A stretch of 64,000 bases of DNA from Lytechinus pictus (taxonomy: Eukaryota > Echinodermata > Echinoidea > Temnopleuroida > Toxopneustidae): assembly GCF_037042905.1 (NCBI RefSeq), contig NC_087253.1, positions 12,567,001 through 12,631,000 on the forward strand, in the 5' to 3' direction. Below are positions 1 to 9,848 of the stretch, piece by piece (position 1 is the stretch's first letter; each line of letters starts with the position of its first letter). Under the pieces are notes generated by a model that ran no database searches, had not been told where the DNA came from, and saw only the letters and a program-made list of their open reading frames with translations. The translations under genes were made by a program, and so were the position numbers.

Positions 1-140
1 CAGTATTGATATCTAAGCACTTCATACACCTCCCACAACATGGATACCATTGCCTGTTGATTGACCTGCCTGGCCTGTATAATAAAACTGTATATACGTT
101 CACTACCAAAGTCTCCACCAGAGTCCTTTGTATTGGATCA
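1..140 (+). repeat. 5' LTR (truncated by window edge)
   Basis: Bases 1-140 align with 5261-5403. Both copies carry an AATAAA (81-86 here) and end in the same ATTGGATCA. The first 11 bases of the LTR, seen at 5250-5260 in the 3' copy, lie outside the window. Confidence 0.92.
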
Positions 141-152
141 CGGTGGCAGCGG
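141..152 (+). other. Candidate primer-binding site (tRNA-Leu type)
   Basis: Directly after the LTR comes CGGTGGCAGCGG. It matches, at 11 of 12 positions, the complement of a eukaryotic tRNA-Leu 3' end including CCA (TGGTGGCAGCGG, recalled from tRNA-Leu sequence). Placement immediately 3' of the LTR is where a minus-strand primer site belongs. The tRNA identity is inferred. Confidence 0.6.
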
Positions 153-740
153 AAACTAGTGATCGCCGTCGAAATGACAAGGATCAAGGAACCAGCTAAT
201 ATTGGGAAGTAAACTGCATGTCTTTTTACCGAAATTTGCATGCTTCATAACCTACTAAAACCCAGCTGGCAACCACGGGTACTGAATACCGTACTGTGCA
301 TACCCTATGCACTGTCACAGCAAACCAAACCGTGTTGTGTGAAAGAGCGAGATGCCAACGGTGACTGTAAACAATCAAATATAGCCTGAATAAGTTATAA
401 CTGTGTTCAATCACTGACACAGAGGTCTGCATCAGGACATCAACATACACTAAAAGTTGATAAAACCTAAATTACTTAATTTTCTAGACTGGAGTGTGAA
501 CAATGAATTGACATTTTCCTAATATTAATTGTAAATCTGGAGTGTGAGAAGTGATTGGGAGTGACCAGCATTTTCACTGCACGAAACACCTAATGACATT
601 CACACAGGGCTGTGAGTGCGTTACAGGTATCATCACCAGTCCACCTGTGACTGTAAGGAGCGTTCACACGTGGATATAATCAGACATTAATATCTACACT
701 CATTCGTTTAAATTTATAATACGTACAGCGAACGTACACA
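153..740 (+). other. Gypsy 5' leader, noncoding
   Basis: This is untranslated leader between the primer site and gag. Only short spurious ORFs are present. No separate element is recognised here. Confidence 0.6.
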
Positions 741-1442
741 ATGAGTAGTGGAAAATATCCAGAAATGAACTGGGAGGCAACAGACCTACCCGAACAGCTT
801 TTCAGACAAAGAATGGAGCTGATTCTAGCAGACCAAGACATAACTGATCAGAGAAAAGTGGCTATAAAAATCATGATTGCTGTAGGCAATGAAGGCTTGC
901 GTCGAATCAATGCATCGGGGCTATCAGAGACCGATAAAGAAAAACCGCAAGAGCTATGGAGACTTTTAGAGGCACAGTTAAAGGTCAATATCAATTTTCG
1001 CATACACCGCTTAGAGTTAATGCGGTACAGGCAAAATCCAGATGAAACGATCGATGAATTCGTAACCAGGTGTAGGGACAAAGCCAAAAATTGTGATTTC
1101 GAGGAAGCTGAGTTAAATGAGCGAATCATGGAGCTAGTGATTGCGTCAACTCCAAGTCTCGAATTCCAAAACTCATTGCTAGATCAACCGAAAGGTTACA
1201 AGGTCGAACAAATTTTGGTAGAAGGTCGTAAATACGAGGCAGTCGCTGCGAGCCGACAATGTCTTGAGACACTAGACCCTGAACATAATATCGATTCGTT
1301 CAAGCGTAACCAGGAACGAAAAGCGTGTGGTAACTGCGGACGTTTCCACAAACCTCGTCAGTGCCCTGCGTATGACGATGAGTGCCGTGCCTGTGGTACC
1401 AAGGGCCATTGGGCCAAATTCTGTCGTAAATCGAAAAAATGA
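741..1442 (+). CDS. gag: Gag polyprotein of the Gypsy element
   Basis: This 233-residue ORF opens with a true ATG. Its first ~190 residues are the capsid-like part, with the QNPDETIDEFVTRCR stretch typical of retrotransposon Gag. The C-terminus holds two zinc knuckles. The first is C-x2-C-x3-H-x4-C starting at CGNCGRFH, and the second is C-x2-C-x4-H-x4-C at CRACGTKGHWAKFC; both bind nucleic acid. Gag would assemble cytoplasmic particles and package the element RNA. The ORF ends at a TGA straight after a short A run, and a basic, Ser/Arg/Lys-rich stretch continues in the next frame. The end may therefore be a frameshift lesion or a programmed shift rather than the true C-terminus. Confidence 0.9.
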   Translation: MSSGKYPEMNWEATDLPEQLFRQRMELILADQDITDQRKVAIKIMIAVGNEGLRRINASGLSETDKEKPQELWRLLEAQLKVNINFRIHRLELMRYRQNPDETIDEFVTRCRDKAKNCDFEEAELNERIMELVIASTPSLEFQNSLLDQPKGYKVEQILVEGRKYEAVAASRQCLETLDPEHNIDSFKRNQERKACGNCGRFHKPRQCPAYDDECRACGTKGHWAKFCRKSKK

Positions 1443-1626
1443 TCGTAGTCGTAAACAGAATCGTAGATCAGATGACCGCAGATCCGACACGGTATCTGAT
1501 GATCGTAAACCAAAACAAAACAAATCACGATCAAAGTCGAAAAGTCGAGAGAGTAAACCGATAAGCGAACTGGACATAACACATGATACGACCATAGATC
1601 ATGATCATTATCAATCTACAACGTAG
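1441..1626 (+). pseudogene. Basic Gag-Pol linker in the +1 frame
   Basis: After the gag stop, frame +1 stays open to a TAG at 1624-1626 and encodes an Arg/Lys/Ser-rich linker (for example KPKQNKSRSKSKSRE). The protease frame, which is the gag frame again, is open from 1605, so the two frames overlap by about 20 bases. A shift is needed near 1439 and an opposite one near 1605-1623. This is either two compensating indels or a recoding arrangement; indels are more likely given the other lesions. Confidence 0.6.
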
Positions 1627-3299
1627 CACAATTCGACACCATACACACTAATGGACCACACACCGTTGTAAATCCAGAAGGAACTGTAGCATTTGCTAAT
1701 ATTGACATAATATGCCCACAGAGAGAAGGTCAACATAAGCTTTACCTAAAAGTGGACTCGGGCACAAGTGCTAACACTATCACCGTACGTACCGCCAAAG
1801 CAATATACGATCCAAAGTGGGAATCAGTAGTGAAACAAACAACAGTAAAACTTATAGCTTACGGAGAGACACCAATTCCATGTAAGGGTACACTAGAAAT
1901 AAAGTGTAGATACAAGAGTACAAAATGGTCAACACAGACATTCTATGTAGCAGATGTCAAGGGTCCAGCGATCCTAGGGTTGTTAGGTTGCACTGATCTT
2001 GGAATTATCACAATTCACTCAAAGCACAACAAAACACCTACACCCAATCCTAAACCTAAACAAACACCTATAACAAGTGTAAGGGATCTCAAACAAGCAT
2101 ATCCGAATCAGTTTGACGCTATTGGTAGTTTCCGGGGGAAGGCGATGCTTCATGTCAAGGACGACGCTAAACCTACCATAGACGCACCCCGCAAGTGCAG
2201 CGTACACTTGAAAGACAAAATCAAGGCGGAACTGGACAATATGGAGCAGCAAGGAGTCATCAGAAAAATCGAGTACCACACCGATTGGTGCAGCTCCATG
2301 ACCACTGTTGTGAAGAAAGATGGATCCATCAGGATTTGTCTTGACCCCAGCAGGTTAAATGATGCCTTGAAGAGATGCCCGCGCAAGGTACCAACCTTGG
2401 AAGAGGTCCAACCTGTCTTCGCAGGAGCCCAGTACTTCTCTAAGTTAGACGCGAAGGCTGGTTACTGGTCGGTTCACCTATTAGAGGAGTACCAGGATCT
2501 CACCACATTCCGTACACCATTTGGAAGGTACTGCTTCCAAAGACTACCGTTTGGGTTATGTACTAGTCAGGATATCTTCCAGCAGCATATGGATAGGATC
2601 GTCCAAAATGTGCCAGGCTGCATATGCATCGCAGATGACATAGCGATCGTAGGAAGAACGGAGGAGGAACACGATATGAATCTCTACTTACTCATGGAGA
2701 CAGCAAAGCAAGAAGGCTTAGTTTTCAACAGCTCCAAGTGTACTATCAAGAAGGAAGCCATCAACTTCTTTGGTTCCAAGTACACTAGATCAGGTATCTA
2801 CCCAGATCCGAGCAAGGTAGAAGCTATCACATCAATGCCATCACCCAAGGACAAGGAATATGTTCAGAGATGCCTAGGACTATTCACATACCTAGCAGCA
2901 TACATTCCTAACTTCTCAGAGAAGTCAGCGCCACTTCGAGAACTTCTACACAAGGAGGTACCATTCATCTGGGACGATAATCATGAACATTCCTTGAACA
3001 GCCTGAAACGTGCAGTATCATCAGGTGCATGTCTACAATTCTATGACCCAAAGAGAAAGACAACACTTGAGGTAGATGCACCGATGAAAGGGCTAGGAGC
3101 ATGCCTGCTCCAGGAAGGCAAACCAGTTACATTTGCATCCAAAAGTCTTTCCACTGCACAGTCCAACTATTCCAACATAGAAAGAAACCTTAGCCCTAGT
3201 GTTTGGTATCAACCGCTTCCATACGTATCTGTTCGGGAAGGAATTCACCGTCATAAAAGATCACAGACCATTGGAGATGATATGGAAGAAACCTCTTAG
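1605..3299 (+). pseudogene. pol: Pol: protease, reverse transcriptase, start of RNase H
   Basis: The frame is open from 1605. It carries the aspartic protease motif DSGTSAN beginning at 1755, immediately after a GTG that should not be taken as a start. The reverse transcriptase follows: a KKDGSIRICLDP block, SKLDAKAGYW, the FQRLPFGLC block, and the catalytic box as IADDI, with Ala in place of the usual Tyr, Ile or Leu before DD. RNase H begins with LEVDA and FASKSLS. Around 3180-3190, in a purine-rich run, homology leaves this frame and continues in the +1 frame, and the ORF stops at 3297-3299. The protein would copy the element RNA inside particles. The copy is inactive. Confidence 0.9.
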
Positions 3300-3384
3300 A
3301 AGTGCACCACCCGTCTACAGAGATTGCTTATTAAAGTCCAAGGATACCGATGTCAAGTCAAGTATCGACCAGGAAAAGACATGA
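3199..3384 (+). pseudogene. Pol: RNase H middle, shifted frame
   Basis: The middle of RNase H lies in frame +1 and is recognisable by FGINRFHTYLFGKEF and the HRPLEMIWKKPL block. Homology returns to the original frame near 3311. The RNase H coding is thus broken by two separate single-base shifts about 125 bases apart. Confidence 0.8.
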
Positions 3385-3872
3385 TTCTTTCCGATACCTT
3401 GAGCAGACTTCCTAATCCCAAGGAAGCACGCGATGTTCCGTTAGATGTCAGAGTGGAATCCATCTGCTCTGAAGCCGAAGATTCCCACCAGATTGACTTG
3501 ATATTCTTCGGACAACACAAGAGAACAGAGCTTCAGAGAGAAACGGCTAATGATCCCGTTCTCAGATCACTATGGCAAATAGTCACTCAGGGATGGCCTG
3601 AGACCATCCAAGAATTGCGGACATCCCTTCGTCAATTTTGGTCTTACAGAGATGAATTCGGAGAATCACACGGAGTACTCTTCAAGGGAAGTCAAGTTAT
3701 CATACGGAAGGCACTAAGGAATGACATCTTTAGACAGCTTCACCTAGGACACATGGGAATCGAAAGCACGAGGCGACTTGCTCGTGAGACAGTGTTCTGG
3801 CCAAACATCAACAAGGACATTGATCAGTTGATAAAGCAGTGTGAAACATGCCAGAAACACCAAACAAGATAG
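3312..3872 (+). pseudogene. Pol: RNase H end and integrase zinc domain
   Basis: Back in the original frame, this part holds the RNase H tail (YRPGKDMILSDTLSRLP) and then the integrase H2C2 zinc-binding domain. The zinc domain has HLGHMGIE, with its two histidines, followed about 30 residues later by CETC. An in-frame TAG at 3870-3872 then interrupts an otherwise open frame that continues straight into the integrase core. A single point mutation explains this break. Confidence 0.85.
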
Positions 3873-4805
3873 CAGAAAGAGCCACTGCATCCCCATGATG
3901 TGCCACCAGCACCATGGACCAGACTGGGAAACGACTTGTTCATGCTCAATAGACAAGAGTATCTACTCGTCACTGATTACTATTCCAAGTATCCGATCAT
4001 TGCTAAGCTAACCGATACATCCAGTGCAGCTATAGCAAGAGAGATGACGGGAATCTTCAGTCTATTTGGTCCACCAGAAGATATTGTGTCCGACAACAGT
4101 CCACAATTTGTCGGGAAACCATTCCAAGACATGTGCAAGAAGTGGAATATCAAGCACATCACTTCTTCACCGCACTATCCAAGATCCAACGGATTAGCTG
4201 AGAGAATGGTTCGTACAATCAGGAATCTGTTGACGAAGTGTTCTCAAACTGGCCAAGACAGTCAACTAGCCATGATGCACCTGAGAGCAACACCAGTTGA
4301 GAACAACTTGAGATCACCAGCAGAGATGTTGTTTGGAAGACCCATCAGAAGTCACTATCTTTCGAGAGATTCTGCTGCCACCGAGTTTCTCTTGAATAGG
4401 CAAGACAAAATGAAGGAAGTGCATGATCGACATGCAAGTTCTGATCTGCCACCACTGCATGTAGGACAACCAGTGAGGGTTCTGCATCCAAGAGACAACA
4501 CTTGGATACCAGCAAAGGTATCCAAGGTCTGTGAAGAACCTCGATCCTACGAAGTTTCAACGCCGAACGGAGGAATCTTGAGGAGAAATAGATCTCACTT
4601 GAGGGAAATTCCATCCACCAACCCAACTCCGAAGCGTGTGAGGTTCGACGAAAACCACACCACAGAAACTCAACCAGAGGAAGACAACGTCCAACGAACA
4701 CCAATGTCCAACTCTAACGCTAATCAATCTCAACAGACATACTCACAAACTACGAGATCTGGATGCTCTATTCGCAAAGCAGAGAGATTCATGTTTGAAG
4801 ATTGA
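3873..4805 (+). pseudogene. Pol: integrase catalytic core and C-terminus
   Basis: This is the integrase core with all three acidic residues of the D,D-35-E triad: the Asp of LLVTDYYSK, the Asp of DIVSDNSPQF, and the Glu of GLAERMVRT exactly 35 residues later. The C-terminal part, with HVGQPVRVLHPRDNTW, resembles the GPY/F-type DNA-binding module. Integrase would join element DNA to host DNA. The segment is in the same frame as the preceding part and is separated from it only by the TAG at 3870. The apparent start at 3900 is a GTG with no significance. Confidence 0.88.
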
Positions 4806-5249
4806 ACATTATGAACACTCTAAACTCTCAAACAAAGAAGAGAAGGAGAAGAAAGAAGAACAACACTGAAGACATAAGTGTAGTTTAAAAGTTTATTATA
4901 TGCATGTATAATCATTGTATATTATTTTTGGTATGTCAAGATAGTGTTTACGAAATTATCAAAAAGACACTCTCTAGCCAAAACTTATTGTTTCGAAAAA
5001 TTGAATTCAGGATCAATCCGGTTATCCAAATTATCTTCAGTTTTGCACAAGATTGAAGTTATGTAAAATTGAAGATACATACAGTTTATCACAAATTGAT
5101 ATTATCCTCACAAACCAAACAATTTCTATATAATTATCTGATATATCATAACTAAGCCAAATTACCAAAATTTGCAGACTAGCAAAAGTATTGTTTGAAA
5201 ATAATATCATTGAAATTTGAAATTCTCAATCTTATCAGAAGAAGGGGGA
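4806..5249 (+). other. Gypsy 3' noncoding region with polypurine tract
   Basis: There is no ORF of note here. The last bases before the LTR, AGAAGAAGGGGGA (about 5237-5249), are the polypurine tract that primes plus-strand synthesis. No envelope gene is present. Confidence 0.8.
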
Positions 5250-5403
5250 TGTTACGATATCAGAATTGATATCTAAGCACTTCATACAACTCCCGCAACA
5301 TGGATACCATGCCTGTTGATTGACCTGCCTGGCCTGTATAATAAAACTGTATAATTATACGTTCACTACCAAAGTCTCCACCAGAGTCCTTTGTATTGGA
5401 TCA
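5250..5403 (+). repeat. 3' LTR
   Basis: The LTR is 154 bp long and begins TGTTACGATATCAG right after the polypurine tract. It ends in ATTGGATCA, with AATAAA at 5340-5345. It has a 4-base insertion (AATT) relative to the 5' copy. The sequence beyond 5403 is LINE coding sequence on the other strand. Confidence 0.92.
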
Positions 5404-6686
5404 ATTACTCTTCCAGAAAGTGAGCTGTACACATTTTTCATGTATAACTGAACAGAATTAGGAAATTTAAGTCTTTGTAACATGTAATGAATAAGATCGT
5501 GACTAACCGATCCAAAAGCATCGGCCAGATCGAACCATGTCACATGTACTGTCCTAGATTTACTTTTCGCATGGGATAGTACTTTATGCATCACTAAATT
5601 ATGTTCAGTACACCAATTTATACCTTTCAGAAAAGCCTTTTGTAAGTTACAATCAATTAGATTATTGTCTATCATGAAATTTTCAAATCTTTCGGCTAAT
5701 ATCTGGTGATAGATTTTTCCTACAACATTTGACAGTGAAATCATCCGAAAGTTGCCTGGCTGAGAAGTATCGCCAGATTTGTATATTAGTGAAACTTTAC
5801 TTTTAGACCAATTAGGTGGAGGAATACCAGTTTGCATCACCATGGTGTAGAGGGTAGCTAAAAAGTGGTGCATGCAAGGTAACTTCTTTAACATACCATA
5901 GTACAGTCCATCGGGTCCAGGTGAGGAATGCGAACTCTTCTTCCGTAGAACATTCTTCACAATTGATGGACGAATTGGAGTAGTGTCAAATTGGGGTGGG
6001 GTTGCCTGTGTACTGGGACGGGCTGTCTCTGGAATCCAATTAAGATCTGAAGTTTTAATTTCTGAAGGCGAATGGTAGCGGGAAGTGAAGTATTCGTCGG
6101 CAAATTCCTAGGAAAAAGAAGGCCTTGGAGTATCACTATATAGCGAACCGTTGACGAGCTTTTTACAATAGTCCCAAAAATTTGAAGTGAAGCGTTTTTC
6201 TTCCCGGGCAGTAGTTCGCTGTCTTTCCTGGCGTCTGTCTAAACCCCTAAGATGGTCGTATGTATGGAGCGCATCGTAAAAATTCCGGCGATCATTTCCG
6301 TGGCGTCTTTAGCGAAAGCTTTCTTCCTTTAATCTATTCTTCATTCTTTTCACTTGATTGAGGGTTTTGGGGGGCCTTTCAAAATAGGGCGATGTGCTAT
6401 TTTTCGGTTCAAAATCTTTTATCTCGCCGAAAAATTCCTGCAGCAGAATCGAAAAGCAGTCTCCTGCTTCTGAGGGGGGGATAGCCCCCGAAGATTGGTC
6501 ATGATGAAGGGGTGCGACTCGTTTGGCAAGGTCGCTGTCAAGGTCATTCCAATGCAATTCTGGTAGAGCAAACCGTATAAAGGCCGCGATTGAACAGGCA
6601 GCGGACATTACCGGTATCATGACCGCTGAACCACTGGATAGCGAGCACAGTAGAAGGCCGTGGAGCAAAATTGCGATGGGCTGCAT
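5404..6686 (-). pseudogene. LINE reverse transcriptase fragment
   Basis: Read on the minus strand, one continuous frame carries a non-LTR retrotransposon RT. An Arg-rich linker with a FWDYCKKLVNGS stretch is followed by SPGPDGLYYGML, then NFRMISLSNVVGK, and FDLADAFGSVSH, the block around the first catalytic Asp. The YxDD box and everything downstream are missing, because the Gypsy element is inserted at 5403/5404 and the remainder would lie left of the window. Two in-frame nonsense codons, at 6309-6311 (TAA) and 6108-6110 (TAG), show that the copy is dead. The upstream part (6400-6686) is less recognisable. The clade is not assigned. Confidence 0.82.
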
Positions 6687-6809
6687 ACTTCAGTAAAATT
6701 ATACCTCAAAAGTTTCACGAGATGATGTTACGTTTTAAAGAAAATGTACGCACTAATATGATGACAAAACTTATACAAAACAGGATGAGCACAAATAAAG
6801 GCTCGGTGT

Positions 6810-6882
6810 AAAAATGGCAGAGGTAAAAATGGCAGAGGTAAAAATGGCAAAGGTAAAAATGGCAGAGGTAAAAATGGCCAGT
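6810..6882 (-). repeat. Left 15-bp repeat array of the foldback element
   Basis: There are about five units of AAAAATGGCAGAGGT with single-base variants (one reads GGCAAAGGT). The array is in reverse orientation to the one at 7452-7620. Confidence 0.9.
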
Positions 6883-7451
6883 CTTAAACTCCCATGCCAA
6901 AAAGTCCAAAAGCCCCTCCATTTACAGCAGAATAAATAAGAAAGGTTCTGAGAAGAAAATAAGAATTATAATGTTGGACTAATGGAAAGAGTAACATTTT
7001 TAGATCATACTTTCGATCTTCTGCACCAAATTGATAACACTTGAGTTGGTATTTCTTATTTTTTCCTGGACTTACATGTACATCTCATGTCAAATCGCTC
7101 TTCTAATATTCAAATTTGAAGCACACTTTGAATCCCAAGTATTGTACTTAATTCATTAAAGGGGAAATTCACCCTGACATATAAAGTTTATTGTAATAGA
7201 AAAAAATGAAAATGATATTTTTGAGGGTTTTAGGAAACCTATCAAAGATTTAAAAAGCAATTCGAGTTTTATATTTTAATGGTGACGTCATTTGGGAGCA
7301 GTTTTTCCCATATATGGTGTAATAACAATATCAATGAAATGTCATTTTCTAAAAAAAAAATTTTAATGGTTTTTATTGTACCTTAAGTATATCAACTTAC
7401 AAATCATTTCACATCCGCTCCCGAAAGATTTGTTTAGCATGTCGTGATCTT

Positions 7452-7620
7452 TACCTCTATCATTTTTGCCTCTGCCATTTTTACATCTGCCATTATTACC
7501 TCTGCCATTTTTACCTCTGCCATTTTTACCTCCGCCATTTTTACCTCTGCCATTTTTACCTCTGCCATTTTTACCTCTGCCATTATTACCTCTGCCATTT
7601 TTACCTCTGCCATTTTTACC
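7452..7620 (+). repeat. Right 15-bp repeat array of the foldback element
   Basis: There are about eleven units of ACCTCTGCCATTTTT, some with ATTATT in place of ATTTTT. Since 15 is divisible by three, the array creates spurious open frames on both strands. Confidence 0.92.
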
Positions 7621-7635
7621 TGGCACCCAAATAAA

Positions 7636-8477
7636 AGTTAAAAGTATCCTTGTTAGCGGAGAAAAGGTGCACAATTGGCAAAGGAAAAGACGTCCCTTTT
7701 TCTCTCCACCAACCAATTAAGAAAAAAGGATATATACTGACAATAAATCAGGCATATATCATTTACCATACAATCAGTAGCAAAAGATGGATTGCAATTG
7801 TAAGCAAAAAATTACTGAAAATATTACAAACCGAAACATATATTAATTATTTAATCATATTATGAGCAGAATGGATAATTAAGAATTATTTAAGTATCAA
7901 TTAAGTATAATATATATATAAAAAATCAAACAAGCCAACACTTGCGATGATATATAATCAAGAAAAAACAATGATAATGAAAAAATGAAGATGATATATT
8001 GTATTTATGTATAGTTTAGAGTTTCATTGTTTATTTCAAACATGCTATGTATTATTCATATAAGCAGATGCTGCATGGCCACAGTTCCTTTGTGTTAGCG
8101 AACCATGATAATTACTTTCCATTAAATCAATGGCTATCACATATTTAAACTAACACGGTGAAAGGGTTTTCTTTTCATGAGAATATCGAGAACCTGAAAA
8201 CCGAGCAAAATTAATGTCAAATTCGCATTCGTTCATTCCAGACAGGTCCCCTCCCAACCCACCCATCCTCAACGCATGGCTACACACATTGATATACGAG
8301 TCAATCAACTGAGATGGACCTATATTACCAGTGAACGGAGAGAGCACTATCGATTCTGGACTGATATTGTAGTGCAGTCAAGGTCAAAATTATTGTGTGT
8401 CCAAGTGCAATTTCATCCTAGTGATAAGTTTGGGTTTAATAATAAAAAGGGGGGAAATAGTAATGGAAAGCAATGAA
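7636..8477. other. Unassigned AT-rich sequence
   Basis: I see no gene, conserved domain or clear repeat here. Short ORFs are unconvincing. Confidence 0.5.
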
Positions 8478-8930
8478 TAACAATTCAATTCAATTCAATT
8501 CAATTCAATTCTGGTTTTATTGTGAAAATGGTACATGACAAAAGTCCGAAGACTCATATTGTCATATTTACAAAGTAAAAAAAGATTACAATATATCACA
8601 ATTCTAGTGCTAGACAAATAATCAAATAAAGCCAGAAAAAAATCATTTTGGACAATTAAAAAAAAAGATTAAAATTGATCGGAATTATAATATTGTAAAA
8701 CTATCATTGTCAAAATTAAATAAGCAAAGTTGCGAGTATTAAAAACATATATAAATTAACATTTACACTTATAAAACATGATTAAAAGTAATGCATATTT
8801 AAAACTAGAAAAATATGTATATAAGAAAAAAATTGTAAATAGCAAGACAAATCAAATAATATGTAAGTCCTATAAAAATATAAACCAGATCAATGTTGTG
8901 AATAATTGCAATTTCTTATAGAAGGGGGTA
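8478..8930 (-). mobile_element. LINE 3' end fragment with CAATT tail
   Basis: A run of seven CAATT-type pentanucleotides (8484-8511) is followed by TCTGGTTTTATTGTG. Read on the minus strand this is a 3' untranslated end with AATAAAA and then a GAATT tandem tail, the usual 3' end of several invertebrate LINE families. The inner part is AT-rich and degenerate, and no coding sequence remains. The inner boundary is uncertain. Confidence 0.45.
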
Positions 8931-9800
8931 TGAAATGATGTGCCATGATGATCTATCCACTGCACAAATGCAGTCACTATAGAATATTATTGAAAATGAC
9001 AGTTTCAGGGAATTGACATATATAGGCCTATCTCATGGATTATGGAGGAGCTGCTCGTTTGTGACGTCGCAGAATAAAAACTAAAGAATTAAATTATAAA
9101 TGCATTATTCTTTGACGAATATTCATCAAATCGTCACCAATATTCATTTCTAATTTCTTTGCATTTATTAAAAACAACTTGATGCCAGGTTGAACTTCCC
9201 CTTTAACGATGGTTACCAAGGTCGGAGTGATCATGGTCGTAGTCGATATGGATGATATCCTATGCATACATGTACCTTGTCGACACTGATGAATGAAAAA
9301 AAACCGGTCGAAACTCAGCGAGGGAGCGGAGCAACGATCTGGTATGACTGGATAAAGGCGGGCCAGTTCGTCGTTTTTTCTACGTTTTTTTGTCCGTATT
9401 TGCACATGGCCAATCTCCCCTTAACACATCCGCCTCATGAATATGTATTTGTGCCAAATACCGAACTCCCATGCACTCAAGCTGTTTTGTGTCATATTGT
9501 TATGCATTCCTTAATTTTAAGGAAGAGTAACTGACCAAAAATGAGAAAATTCGTTTTGAAAAAAAAAATCAATATTTTATTTTCACATTTAGCTACAATC
9601 TACAATTAACTGATAGTATTATAAACATTTACTCTCTTTTGAATGTTCCCCTTTTGGGCAGTCAGCCGAATTTAAGATCTGCATTTCGCATGAGTATCTT
9701 CATTTCTTTGCTGTATGGGCGGGGGTGATTCGGCCTGTGCAAGAGAGTTTTCTGTGACAGAGGACAGAGGAGAGGAAGAACCCCCCCCCCAAAAAAAAAA

Positions 9801-9848
<48 letters not shown>

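Larger units (their letters stand above)
1..5403 (+). mobile_element. Ty3/Gypsy LTR retrotransposon, degenerate
   Basis: This element has two short LTRs, a tRNA-Leu-like primer site, gag with two zinc knuckles, and pol in the order protease, reverse transcriptase, RNase H, integrase, which is the Ty3/Gypsy order. No envelope ORF lies between integrase and the 3' LTR, and no chromodomain is visible. The left LTR lacks its first 11 bases because the window starts inside it. The two LTRs differ by about three substitutions and two small indels over 140 bases, so the insertion is not recent. At least five breaks in the coding frame make it non-autonomous. It sits inside a LINE on the opposite strand (5404-6686). 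Sea urchin SURL elements are of this general type, but the family assignment is inference. The target duplication cannot be checked because the left flank is outside the window. Confidence 0.93.
6800..7627. mobile_element. Foldback element with 15-bp tandem-repeat termini
   Basis: An 828-bp segment is flanked by an 8-bp direct repeat, CAAATAAA, at 6792-6799 and 7628-7635. Both ends start with GG and, after ten bases, enter tandem arrays of the same 15-bp unit in opposite orientation. On the left it reads AAAAATGGCAGAGGT (6810-6882), on the right its complement (7452-7620). Long inverted ends built of short tandem repeats and an 8-bp target duplication are the described architecture of sea urchin TU foldback elements (recalled, not searched). 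The middle has no gene. It holds a fragment beginning TTAAAGGGGAAATTCACCC at about 7156. Confidence 0.78.

Noticed and set aside
4806-5249. Envelope gene of the Gypsy element
   Set aside because: No ORF of useful length or membrane-protein character exists between integrase and the 3' LTR.
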